Assembly: GCA_011009095.1 (NCBI GenBank)
Contig: VTPC01090708.1
Coordinates: 155,456-219,455 of the forward strand
From: Ignelater luminosus
Taxonomy: Eukaryota > Arthropoda > Insecta > Coleoptera > Elateridae
DNA length: 64,000 bases
Direction of reading: 5' to 3'
The notes below the pieces were generated by a model that saw nothing but the letters and a program-made list of their open reading frames with translations, was not told the origin of the DNA and did not search any database. The translations under genes were made by a program, and so were the position numbers. Positions 12,001-20,300 of this stretch are shown piece after piece (the first letter of the stretch is position 1; the number at the start of each line of letters is the position of its first letter).

Positions 12001-14531
12001 ATTTTTTGTCTCTTTTTATTTTAGTAACAAAGTAATGGGAATAGCTGCTTTCTTGTCAATTCTTTGAACGATGAGAATTAAGCATAATGGGGATATTAAA
12101 TAACCAGCAATATTTATGAATTCTGTTAACATCGAATTAACCAATTGTCATAACTATGCAACTTAAACTTTATAGTATGTAATTGGCCACCGAGCATTGG
12201 AATACTGCGGCAGCAAAGCCCTGCCTAATGCTTAGCTGCTTGTTCATATTTGATTGCATGCGCCTCCTCTTGAAAATGAAAATAGTATAGGATCGATTCT
12301 ACAAAACGCGCCTAATATCAAACTCTGAAGTATCTTTTTGGATCAAAAAATCAAATCGTTTTTTGTTAATTGTAAAATTTAAAAAATGGAGCTGACTGGT
12401 TTTTGCACTGAGTCCTTCAATTGAAGGCATGCACGAAATGTACATTGGCAAAAACAAACATATCTATCTTTTTCTTATCCATTACAAACCATGCCTTTCA
12501 TCTTTTATTAATTAAAATAAACTAAAAATTAATAAAGGATGAAAAATATGGTTTTTAATTGATAAGAAAAAGATAGATATATGCTGTTCATAATCTTTAC
12601 AAGAGGGCCAGCCATGATATCTTTTGCTAAGTTGTTATACCTATTAAAAAACTACTACAACGATGAACAATACTGTTGCAGTAACAGAAGCACGTCGTCA
12701 GAACCAATCAGAAGGATACAGAAAGTGCTAAAATCGTCAGATCTGGGGGATGTATTGTTAGCTCTGGCAACGGTGGATTACAGCTGTTGTTCGCCTCTTT
12801 TCCGCCATATTTACAAAATTATTAGAAATTTCAAACAGAATCATTAAATTTCCTGACTTTTATTTGTATTTCCCTAATTCCATGACATTTACATGACTTT
12901 TTCTCTATTTAACTCCTTCCCTGACTTTCCAGATTTTCCCTGTTTTTCAGGCGAGGCCAAATTCTGGAAAGGCCCAATAAATTTTTAAACTGAGGCCCGG
13001 CCTGACCTACACCCTAGCAGCGCAAAGAAACCCGTCCCAGGGTGCAATACGTTCAGCATGAAAATAAAGCCTATCCGATTCAATACGAAAATCCTGCAGT
13101 GCGGTTCAATACGAAAATAGCCCGCCCAAATCAGTACGAAAAAGACCTCGGTTCAGTGCAGTATGAAAATCGTCCGCTTCGGATCAGTCCAAAACTAACG
13201 GCCCGAGAATCCCAAAAGACTCAAAACCCAAACAGCCCGACAGACTCGAACGGTTAAGGGTCCCAAACCACCCGACAACCTCGAACATGCCGGCAGACCC
13301 GAAAGTCCCACACGACCCGATAGGGCTGACAGACCCAAACGAGCCGATATGCCCAGACAGACCCGAGAGTACTTAATAGGGCTCGCAAACTCGAGCGAGC
13401 CGACAGGCCCGAGATACCGGACGTACACCTGAAAAGCTGAAAAATGTTTAAACTTAAAGCCCGTCTTCACTTTACCCAAGACATTTATCTGTCAAATTTA
13501 TATCAAGGTACTCCAGTTTAGACCTGTCTTCACGTAACTACAAAGAATAGTTTTTTGTTTTAGTAGTTCCTTATATTGAACGCTGGATTTAAAAGAGATT
13601 TATTTTTAAAAAGGTCATTAATGAAATTCAATCATTTTTTAGTTCGCAAGTCCAGTATGGATTCCCAAGAAAGTTTTGAAGCAAAAGGTATAGTAAATCC
13701 ATCACTAGTAATGAAAATGGATTCAAAGAATGTCGATAGACATATTAACACTATCTGGAGACAAATCGAAGTAGCCAAGTTTCTAGCAGAATGTGAGTCC
13801 TCTGAAACTCCTGTTTTAGAAATCTTACCTGAAATTTTACCCTTCATCAATGAAGGTAATTTGTAATACTTACATTAACTTTATATCATTATTTAAATTT
13901 TGTTTTCAGATTTACCAGCAAACGAAGTTAATAAAGTAAAAATCCCAACTCTATTTGGTTCATACTATGAAAGAGTACAATTAGCTGTGTTAGCTATAGT
14001 TTGTGGCAACAACGTAGAAGATGGATTTGGTATTGCTTTTAGAATAATTCATGATTACAAATTAAGTCCTGTTAAAGTTTATTGTCAAGCTGGAAAGCAA
14101 CTGGCAAAAACAGAAAGATATACAGGAATAGCCCAATTAGTGAGTTGCATTCGTTCGAGTGGCATAAGTGATTCTGCCGTTACAGATATGTGCGATGAAA
14201 TGCTAATTCTTGCTGTTCAAACTTTAACGAAAGCCAATGCTACAGGTCCACAACTGGATGGTCTTATTAAACTCATAACAGATAGAGCAGCTAAGGTAAT
14301 CTTCTTTAATCATGTTTTTAGCTTATAAAATCATTTTTGTTTTAGATATCGGCTTATATTGAAACAAAGCAACTTAAAAGTGCATATCTGCTAGCTGTCA
14401 AGCATAAAAGAATAGGAGATATTCGCAGGATTTTAAGAGAAGCTGAATTTTTAAATCAACCAAACATTAAAACGTTGTGTCAAAAAATCTTGCATGCACA
14501 CTCTCATTCACCGTCCCATTCCAAAGACTAA
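1..14531 (+). CDS. ZFYVE26: ZFYVE26 (spastizin), 3' half, 11 exons
   Basis: Large PI3P-binding FYVE protein; in animals spastizin works with spatacsin and AP-5 in autophagic lysosome reformation and cytokinesis (family knowledge). Exons by GT-AG and phase: 1-564 (5' end outside the window), 6490-6588, 6652-7431, 7489-7742, 7797-7898, 7960-8225, 8283-8989, 9047-9286, 13567-13855, 13910-14295, 14346-14531. They sum to 3873 bases (1290 codons plus TAA) without a stop. The FYVE finger spans about window residues 438-497, with RRHHCRRCG and RVCLDCY. Conserved C-terminal pieces include VRAAMTCIKFY, NVEDGFGIAF and SAYLLAVKHKR. The human protein is about 2540 residues, so roughly half is here. The 9286/13567 junction is least certain: other nearby sites exist but give stops. 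AATAAA signals lie at 14536 and 14541. Introns 565-6489 and 9287-13566 are filled with mobile elements. Confidence 0.93.
565..1189. other. ZFYVE26 intron sequence, nothing recognised
   Basis: This AT-rich stretch follows the donor GTAAGT at 565. I see no exon-like or mobile-element coding signal in it. Confidence 0.5.
1190..1640 (+). mobile_element. jockey/R1-like LINE scrap (reverse transcriptase)
   Basis: Two reverse-transcriptase blocks are readable on the plus strand with frameshifts: AFVDIKHAF followed after one extra base by FDKV (about 1195-1245), and FADDTALL with its downstream helix (about 1428-1530). The FADD box is the catalytic aspartate motif. A short ATA repeat (1288-1311) lies between them. 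The piece is short and broken, so it is a dead remnant; the clade is approximate. Confidence 0.6.
1641..2079. other. intron sequence, nothing recognised
   Basis: No exon or element signal was found. An 88-codon open frame on the minus strand (1638-1904) has no family features and is taken as chance. Confidence 0.4.
2080..2403 (-). mobile_element. lysine-rich LINE fragment, left part
   Basis: Read on the minus strand, this is a lysine/glutamate-rich stretch with several stops. It resembles the linker between endonuclease and reverse transcriptase of RTE-like LINEs. It probably continues the LINE at 3152-4330, separated from it by the long-TIR insertion at 2404-3151. Assignment rests on composition, strand and position. 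Confidence 0.35.
2404..3151. mobile_element. 748 bp non-autonomous element with about 250 bp inverted arms
   Basis: The left end TACAGGGTGACTGAAAAATC (from about 2408) is mirrored at about 3148. The arms continue inward for roughly 250 bp with scattered mismatches; both contain GCATAATATTATGC and matching stretches around CTCAGAATT. Between them (2658-2906, plus strand) lies a transposase C-terminus with ARSPDLSILDYFLW, the last catalytic region of the IS630-Tc1-mariner group. TATA flanks both ends, consistent with a TA target duplication. It cannot move itself; this fold-back structure would need a related transposase. Confidence 0.8.
3152..4330 (-). mobile_element. RTE-like LINE fragment, endonuclease region
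   Basis: Minus-strand frames carry pieces of an APE-type endonuclease: IQIVGLSKVKK (about 3700-3760), IIMMGDWNSRIED (about 3345-3390, the GDxN catalytic block) and ANDLLIENTFW (about 3230-3265). Upstream, 4174-3896 encodes a basic linker-like segment. Frames are broken. A similar endonuclease lies in the LINE at 31370-34430. Confidence 0.7.
4362..5785 (+). mobile_element. Tc1-like DD37E element, decayed
   Basis: Terminal inverted repeats of about 90 bp, with mismatches, start at 4364 (CAAGGTGTTTCAGAAAAC) and end at 5783. Both include AAAATCTGGCCACTTTC, and TA flanks each end. The element sits in a ZFYVE26 intron in the same orientation. Confidence 0.85.
4576..5566 (+). pseudogene. DD37E transposase pseudogene
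   Basis: The start MPSKEEVLRNKIV is followed by a helix-turn-helix, then MDDETYVFAD with the first catalytic Asp (about 5010-5040), FWPDLASCHY with the second (about 5290) and HPVEKY with the Glu (about 5405-5422). By my count 37 residues separate the last Asp and Glu, giving DD37E. At least three frame changes (about 4670, 5010, 5140-5290) and a stop where PVEKYW should continue make it non-functional. Confidence 0.8.
5786..6489. other. intron sequence before ZFYVE26 exon 2
   Basis: No element or exon was recognised. It ends with the acceptor TTATTCTAG at 6489. Confidence 0.5.
7300..7533 (+). other. ZFYVE26: FYVE zinc finger of ZFYVE26
   Basis: The finger spans exons 6652-7431 and 7489-7742. 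The basic patch RRHHCRRCG and all the CxxC pairs expected of the zinc cluster are present (CMCC, CRRC, CGSC, CLDC). The N-terminal WxxD box reads W-V-Q-N, so asparagine replaces aspartate. PI3P binding is the family role, and the basic patch needed for it is intact. Confidence 0.9.
8226..8282 (+). other. 57 bp in-frame, stop-free intron in ZFYVE26
   Basis: This stretch is open in the reading frame and could be mistaken for coding. It starts GTACTT, ends TTTTTAG and is 57 bp long, like the neighbouring introns. Removing it joins DNTG to VFAAWGKSY, which restores a conserved ZFYVE26 segment. Confidence 0.8.
9287..10013. other. intron sequence, nothing recognised
   Basis: AT-rich start of the 4.3 kb ZFYVE26 intron, with no coding signal. 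Confidence 0.5.
10014..10088. repeat. short palindromic repeat with GGGTGATCA ends
   Basis: AAGGGTGATCAT at the left is mirrored by ATGATCACCCTC at the right, about 75 bp apart. An inverted, diverged relative of the interior (ATAAATCTTCAGAT next to AGGGTGATCA) occurs at about 19240-19330, so this is a dispersed repeat and not a chance hairpin. Confidence 0.6.
10376..10465. repeat. 90 bp hairpin
   Basis: Arms of 27 bp (beginning ATTTCAGAAAAC, ending GTTTTCTGAAAT) match with two mismatches and enclose a short loop. TACAGGGTG-type sequence at 10262 nearby suggests an old MITE end. Confidence 0.55.
10505..11889 (+). mobile_element. hAT element, 5'-deleted
   Basis: Transposase coding runs from about 10530 to 11690. 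After it come a tail with repeated CGGCCGGATA words (11795-11865) and the inverted terminal sequence CTAGAGATGAAACGGATATC, read on the minus strand from about 11889. No matching left terminus was found, so the 5' part, including any BED finger, seems deleted. It lies within a ZFYVE26 intron. Confidence 0.8.
10530..11690 (+). pseudogene. hAT transposase (BED/hAT-C dimerisation type) pseudogene
   Basis: Readable blocks in order: HDSGANMVKG and CFIHTLQRAIN (about 10540-10640), QDISTRWNSTFYMIERL (about 10790-10840, a hallmark of the family), YLDPRFKTNYL (about 11150-11185), a serine-rich linker, and the C-terminal dimerisation region with DPYSWWAANAKQYPNL and APCSNVYSERLFSEAG (about 11470-11590). 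Frames change near 10995, 11190 and 11455, so it is broken. No role beyond transposition is implied. Confidence 0.85.
11890..12458. other. intron sequence, nothing recognised
   Basis: AT-rich; no coding or element signal was seen. Confidence 0.45.
12459..12583. repeat. 125 bp palindromic MITE-like repeat
   Basis: ACATATCTATCTTTTTCTTA at the left is mirrored at the right end (about 12562-12583). The arms continue inward through matching AAACCAT/ATGGTTT and CTTTTATTAATT/AATTAATAAAGG. The whole unit is nearly one hairpin. Confidence 0.7.
12584..12949. other. intron sequence, nothing recognised
   Basis: No exon or repeat was recognised, apart from pyrimidine-rich text at 12870-12950. Confidence 0.4.
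12950..13480 (-). repeat. GC-rich CCCGA/TCGGG repeat element, copy 1
   Basis: This stands out from its AT-rich surroundings. It has three parts: 12950-13020, containing AAATTTTTAAACTGAGGCCC, which matches copy 2 (18570-18600) on the opposite strand; 13045-13200, an irregular tandem array of roughly 27 bp units with TTCAATACGAAAAT-type cores, about five copies; and 13200-13420, a dense field of CCCGA/GCCCGA words, ending in CCTGAAAAGCTGAAAAATG, which again matches the flank of copy 2. It looks like the transposase-binding subterminal part of a DNA transposon, possibly hAT. Open frames across it are artefacts. Confidence 0.6.
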
Positions 14532-15768
14532 CAATAATAAAATAAAAAAAAGTTTATTTTCAACAACGCTTTATTTTTGAATTATAATTTATATATTATT
14601 AATATTGTAACCATCAAGTGTTACTCATTTAGTCTTATCGTTTATGAATATCTATAAATATTGTAAAAATTACACAAATATAATGGCTGTGTTAATATAA
14701 TTATTATTATAAAGATATAATTTTTATAAAAAAATAAAGGATGTAAATATCAATTACAGCTGCCCCATACATTAATAATCCTTACTAAATACTTTTCGAT
14801 TCTGAGACCACAAACACTATAATATAAAACTTACAGATTACTAGAAGGAAAAATATACGTGTTACAGTGTAAGTTTTAAAACAGTGATTATTACAATCTC
14901 TAAAACGAGCATAAGTGGTTTGAATCTTTGTATATCATTTGGCACTAGTAGTGAAAGTTAGGGGATTTATTGGAAAAATATTTAGTGATCATTACACCAT
15001 GACAGTCATCTAGGAAATTTAATTCGTTTCAATAAAATTGCTTTAGTGATTGTAATGACACAATCTTTCACCTGCACTATAACATAAATCTACTTATCAT
15101 GTTATAAACTAAATTTGATTTCTGAATAAAGGAAAAACTTCCAAATAACAATGGGATATTAAAAAAAAATAATATTTCCGTCTATGTTTAACCATTTGTA
15201 GGTGATGGCACCTAATATTAAAATTTCTAAACTAGATAGCTCATTAGCATTTTACTTGATGAAATTTTCCATGAATAATTTACAAAAAAAAGTTTAAAAC
15301 ACCTACCCAACGTCCTTGAAACTGCAACAAAAACAACATTCTCCTTTATTCTAAAAATCGCAAAATAAATTAATTTTCAAAAATATAACTTAAGATATTA
15401 TTTTCTTTTAAAATATTTGCTTGAAGATTAGGTACTAATAATGACTTGTATGATTATAAAATGTGCAGGATTGAATAATAATATAAAATGCAACCATGGT
15501 ACGTTACTAAAAAGAAAAAAATTGCAATTAACTTTTCAACACAATTAAATTGCACTCATTTAGATTATTATCTTTCAACAGGGGAAATCACTGCAAACAT
15601 TTTAAGTGCTGTTTCAGGTTGCGAAAGCTAGAAATTAATTTCCTAAATAATTAATATCTGTGGCACATTTTTGTTACTGAAATTTTTATAAATTAAAACA
15701 CTTCCTGAAACTGCCCTTCTAAAATAAAATAGGATACGAAAAGAGAAATTATATATTATGACACAATT
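14532..15768. other. intergenic AT-rich stretch between convergent genes
   Basis: Holds the ZFYVE26 poly(A) signals at 14536-14546 and probably the 3' UTR of the minus-strand gene at 15769-16202. No other feature was seen. Confidence 0.5.
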
Positions 15769-16202
15769 TTAGTCTTCCAATAATTCTTCTCCATTTGTAT
15801 TATGATTTTCATCATTTGTAACCCCATTTTGCAATTCAGCATTTAGTTTTTCAGCAAAAGACGGATCAATATCGGTAAGTTTTTTCAAAAATCCTTCTTT
15901 TTGTTCAGGATTCCAATGTGCAAACCACTCTTTAAATAATTTTATCTAAAACAGAAAAACCCCACATAAATACTATATTTTCTCAAGGAAACTCAACAGA
16001 AACTTACCCGGCATTCAAAGAGTGACATAGGTTTATCCTGGCAATTCACTGCAGAAATATGATTTACAATACCATTAACATAAACTTTATTTGAGTATTT
16101 TTCAGCCAATATTGGTAAAAAATCTGATCTTTGCAATTCACTCCACTCAGTAAACCACTGAATTAAATAACGAATTTGAGCTTCAGAGCTAATATTTGTC
16201 AT
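15769..16202 (-). CDS. C14orf119: C14orf119 homologue (DUF4508-type small protein)
   Basis: Two exons on the minus strand: 16202-16008 (ATG at 16202) and 15945-15769 (TAA), joined across a 62 bp GT-AG intron in phase 0. The product has 123 residues, close to the roughly 140 of the human protein. Landmarks are LIQWFTEWSELQRSDFL near the N-terminus, SLFECR at the exon junction and KLFKEWFAHWNPEQKEGF after it; the duplicated W..W pattern is typical of this family, whose function is unknown. A TTG codon 21 bases upstream extends the frame, but no ATG does. The tail is acidic. The gene is head-to-head with NDUFS5. Confidence 0.88.
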
Positions 16203-16723
16203 TTTTGCTTGTGTTACACCCAACAGTCTTGCTCAGTAGTCCAGACACACAATAATATGAATGAAAATCTAGAACAATAAACCGCTTTGTGTTCTTTTAT
16301 TAGACGTCTAAAACGCACACTAAAAGAGAAAGGTTACTGTGCATGCCATGAGACTGCAACTTACATTGTTTACTAATTACAAACACATTTTTGCCTCTCA
16401 CACCGGTCTAAATTTAAGCTGCTCTTAACTATACTCACCTCCAATTAAAATATGAAATTTTATAACAGGATATGCATCACCACACACTCATTTTAATCGC
16501 TTGCACAGTTAATTTCTTTAAAACTTGTTGAATTGCATGAACCGTAATGACCTCGCGCTTTTTAAACCTGCAGCCTTGACCCTTCTGTTTTTGTTGGTTA
16601 GAATCGGTAAAACAGGTACCTAACCTAGAAATTATTGACAGTTGTCAAAACTCAAAATCTGTCCAGATATCAAAATATCCAAAATTGAATTTATTTTGAA
16701 TAGGATTTTTATTAATTTCTGAG
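16203..16723. promoter_or_regulatory. shared upstream region of C14orf119 homologue and NDUFS5
   Basis: About 0.5 kb separates the start codon of the minus-strand gene from the first donor-like site of NDUFS5 (GAG|GTAAGT, 16724). No TATA box or other named element stands out. That it acts as a bidirectional promoter is inferred from the head-to-head layout alone. Confidence 0.4.
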
Positions 16724-17026
16724 GTAAGTTAGGTCATTTCGAGCATCCATTTAGTTCTAACTACATGTGACAACAAATATTGTATTTATATTTTTTGAAG
16801 ATATCAATAATTGTTCTTGAGTGGTGGTGACATAACCAAGCAAATTTTTAATTTTAATTATGAAATTGTAAAGTATCCAGTAAAATATTATAGAAGAATC
16901 TTATAAATATAAAGTATTAATTGTAAAGAAAAGCTTGATTGGCATTTATTCTTTTTATTTTCGTACTTTAAGAGATTGTTGGGTTATGTTTGTTGATAAC
17001 TTCCAAATACTTCTTTTTCAGAGAAA

Positions 17027-17332
17027 ATGTCGCTTTCCCCATGGTTACGCAGTCCATTTACAGACTTAACCGGTTGTCTTATGAACCACCAATGGCACGG
17101 ACCATGCAGAGATATGGAGATGAAAATGATTGATTGCCTCGAAGCATACGGATTGGATCGTGGCGCTCAAAAGTGTGATGCTTTAATCAAGGACTTTCAA
17201 GAATGTGCCGGACGAGACAAACAATCGAGACGCACGTTAGCAATGAGATGGGAAAGACAAAGACAATATTATGCTGGTGAACGATCAAAGGAAGAGCGAT
17301 ATGCTCCTGCCCCTACACCAGACAGCTTTTAG
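17027..17332 (+). CDS. NDUFS5: NDUFS5, complex I 15 kDa subunit
   Basis: Accessory subunit of mitochondrial NADH:ubiquinone oxidoreductase, located on the intermembrane-space side (family knowledge). The 101-residue product carries two CX9C pairs, C27/C37 and C50/C60, the twin-CX9C helical hairpin oxidised by the Mia40 pathway. SPFTDLTG and HGPCRDMEMKMIDCLEAYG are typical of NDUFS5. The coding region is one exon. An acceptor AG at 17020-17021 sits just before AGAAAATG, so a 5' UTR intron (about 16724-17021) is likely. An AATAAA signal lies at 17400-17405. Nothing looks broken. Confidence 0.95.
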   Translation: MSLSPWLRSPFTDLTGCLMNHQWHGPCRDMEMKMIDCLEAYGLDRGAQKCDALIKDFQECAGRDKQSRRTLAMRWERQRQYYAGERSKEERYAPAPTPDSF

Positions 17333-17405
17333 AATTCTCAGGAAATGTTGTAGTACATGAACATTATAAATCAATTTTTGTTTCTTTTTAGTTGTATGTA
17401 ATAAA

Positions 17406-18497
17406 ATAATGTTACCTTATTTCGTGGTTTGACTTTTTTTCTGTATACCTATAAATCCAGTTTTGATTAGAAGCATAGAAGTATCTATTTACAGGGCTTC
17501 CATAAGCTCACTTTTTAAAAATAACTCGCTATGAGTTACTATTTTAAAATTGTATCACTATTTCAACTATTTTAGATTTGAGATGCGAGTTTTTAAAAAT
17601 CTGTATGAATAAATTAGTATTTTATTCATAATTAAATGCTTTTAAAATATGCGATTTTAAATTTTGCTTTGCAAAACAGATAAAGCCTGATTTATTAAAG
17701 ATAGGAATGTTAATAAATAATACCAACAAACTGATAAGATAAATTTCTGGTAACAAGTATTTTTAAATGGAACTTGTAGTCGATACATCTTGTTATGGAT
17801 TAATCAGTCTTCAAAAGTTATGTACAGATATGTTGACTTTTGGGTGCACTATCATTATTTGCCAAAATATCAAAAATTCTTATTAAAAGAAATTGACTTC
17901 AGATGTTCCAAACTTACTTTTCATTATATGGAGTGTACTCTACAACCGATATTGAGAAACTTTTAATTTAATGTGTCTTAGTTACAGAGAACACTGTATA
18001 ATCGAAAGTAGTTTAAAATATGCAGAAGGTATTTTCCTACAATTTTTCTTAATAGAATATTGATATTTTAAGAGATATGTAGTAATCGTGCATACAAAAG
18101 TTAACCTGTCTACAGTCAATTTTGAATGTCGTTTACTTCACAACTAAGATGAACTCACCATAGATTCAGTAAGAAACCTTCTATATGATTGTTAGAAATC
18201 TAGCCTATCAATTTCTCGATGTTATTTATTAATACCTTGTAGGTAGGTATGTATTGTTGAATAATACTATTTTGATCTCACAGTTGTATTTAGTTTGTAA
18301 TCAATTTATTAATAGTTCATTAACTTTAATCTTGAATCAAATAAGTTAATACATCAACACCTATACATAAATAAAAAACCAGCTGTGGAAGATGAATTTT
18401 TGCTATTTTTATAAGTTATAACCCACTAAAATAGACTATCTTAGCAGAAAATAAAATTGAATACCTAACTAATTAGAAAGTTTTGGTCGAGGAGGTA
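17406..18497. other. intergenic, nothing recognised
   Basis: AT-rich sequence downstream of NDUFS5 without coding or repeat signals that I could support. Confidence 0.5.
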
Positions 18498-18960
18498 GAG
18501 GCCTGCACGGGCTGGGCTTTCTAGTCGGGCCTTTACGCGAACCGGGTTGAAGATCGGGTTTGGGGTCGGGCCGGGCCTCAGTTTAAAAATTTATAGAGCT
18601 TTTCAGGCCTATGCCCAGTCAACCGGACCTCTCGGCCTCGTCGGGCCTTTTAGACTTTTCGGGTTTGTAGGGTCGTTCGGGCCTGTCGGACTGTTTGGGT
18701 CTCTCATGCCGTCAGGCCTTTTGGACTTCTCGGCCCTTTAGGTCTCTCGGGCCTGTCGAGCCTTTTGGACTTTTCGGGTCTATCGGGTTGTTTTCATCTG
18801 TCGGGCCATCTTCTCAGCTCATTGGATTCCTCTGCCGTTCGGATCTCTCGTGCCGTTCGGGTCTCCTGGACCAATCAAGAAGTTACCGGGATGTTTTCGG
18901 ACCGTGTCAAGTTTGTCTCCAGTCGAGCTGGTCCTGAAAATTTCGGCTCGTGCATACTTT
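18498..18960 (+). repeat. GC-rich TCGGGCC repeat element, copy 2
   Basis: Opens with TAGAGGCCTGCACGGGCTGG and is filled with more than ten TCGGGCC/TCGGG words. The segment GCCGGGCCTCAGTTTAAAAA matches 12970-12995 in inverse orientation, and GAGCTTTTCAGGC matches the end of copy 1. Open frames translating to Gly/Leu/Ser-rich text are artefacts of the repeat. It is probably the terminal or subterminal part of a DNA transposon. Confidence 0.6.
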
Positions 18961-20300
18961 CTTGGACACATATTGGAGAAAAACCAAGGGCCGTAAAGAA
19001 TACTGATAGACTGTGAAAGGTAGGCCTTCCTATTAGCAACCATTTGTGATCGAAAAGATTAAGGTTAGATTAACGTAGGCAATCATTATTTTATGACAAT
19101 TTATGTTGGAAATCGGGAAATTGTTAAAAATTGATTGCTGTGACGGCAGTTTTGAACACGTCTTAAAGGTGAGTATTTCTCGGTATTAGTCGACATCTGT
19201 GATCGAGTTTGTTGAGGGAAACGTATAGGATTCCATCATCGCTAGGGTGATCACATTGCTGCCAAAACAGTGAAACATATCGTTAGAAACAATATAGTAA
19301 ATATTATAAATCTTCAGATTGGGAAATGCGTGTCAGCTCTGGCAAAGTTGGTTTGACGAAGTTTAATGCTATCCGTTGGTTGATGATTTTCACCTACAGC
19401 ATAAAAGATTACTCGTATGCACGAGCAAGCAGCAAGTTATCGCTGGTTATCGCATTGGCGACATAAGATTGCTGGACGGTTGGCACTACTCGTTTGTAAA
19501 CAAGTAATTACTGACAGCACCTAATCATCACTGCTAGTAGCGCGTCAGCGGGATTACAGCTTGTGGGCACTTATTTTACTTTTAATTTCAGTTTCTTAGA
19601 GGCTTCTTTCAGATTAGAATCAAGTAACAGAATGCTTTAATTGCTTTACTTTTCAGTTTTATAGCTGTAATAAATTTGAGATGTTTAGCTAAGTTTTGGT
19701 TCGGACAAAATACTACCATATGTTTGGTACATTTAGACAGGAACAGGAGAGCCCAAGCTCAACAGGACTGAAAAACCAAGATGAGCAACGCGACTCATAT
19801 AGATACTACATCTTTCTCCTCATAATAAATCATGGCTTTTCTTGAGCCTTCTGGTTGTTCATCTTGTAGGACCTGAAGATATTGACTCTCTTGGTCTTAA
19901 ACTTACGTTGTATAAAGCTTGAAAACTAGATTTGTCTGCTATTAAATATCAAGATTGAAGATTCTCTGATGATCACCACAGTTATAGTAGGATGTTGTAT
20001 AGAATGCCTTCAAGAGACTTGGTGACGGTAACTTGCTTCCGTTAGCAGGCGGTGACATCATGGCAGCGTGCCTGATTTGAATTCATGTCAATTTGGGAAA
20101 CATTGCTTTCAGGTAGCTTGATGTAATTTTCTTAGACTATGCTGTTGTAAGAATTCTCAACTCAAGGTGCGTGGGTATTGTAAAACATGTTTTATTGCTC
20201 TTTTTAATACCCTGTTAAGCACTTTGTATACTGGATTCTTCCTAGCTTCTGTTATTTGTTTACAAGATATTTCATGGTTTTTAAATTTTTCCACACCTGA
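18961..20300. other. intergenic; one diverged repeat copy
   Basis: Contains at about 19240-19330 a diverged inverted copy of the AGGGTGATCA repeat seen at 10014-10088. Nothing else was recognised. Confidence 0.4.

Noticed and set aside
13195..13479. 94-codon minus-strand open frame rich in Gly, Leu, Ser and Arg
   Set aside because: It lies inside the GC-rich CCCGA word field and merely translates the repeat.
18547..18937. Overlapping Gly/Phe/Leu-rich open frames
   Set aside because: They are products of the TCGGGCC repeat; all frames are open because the repeat lacks stops.
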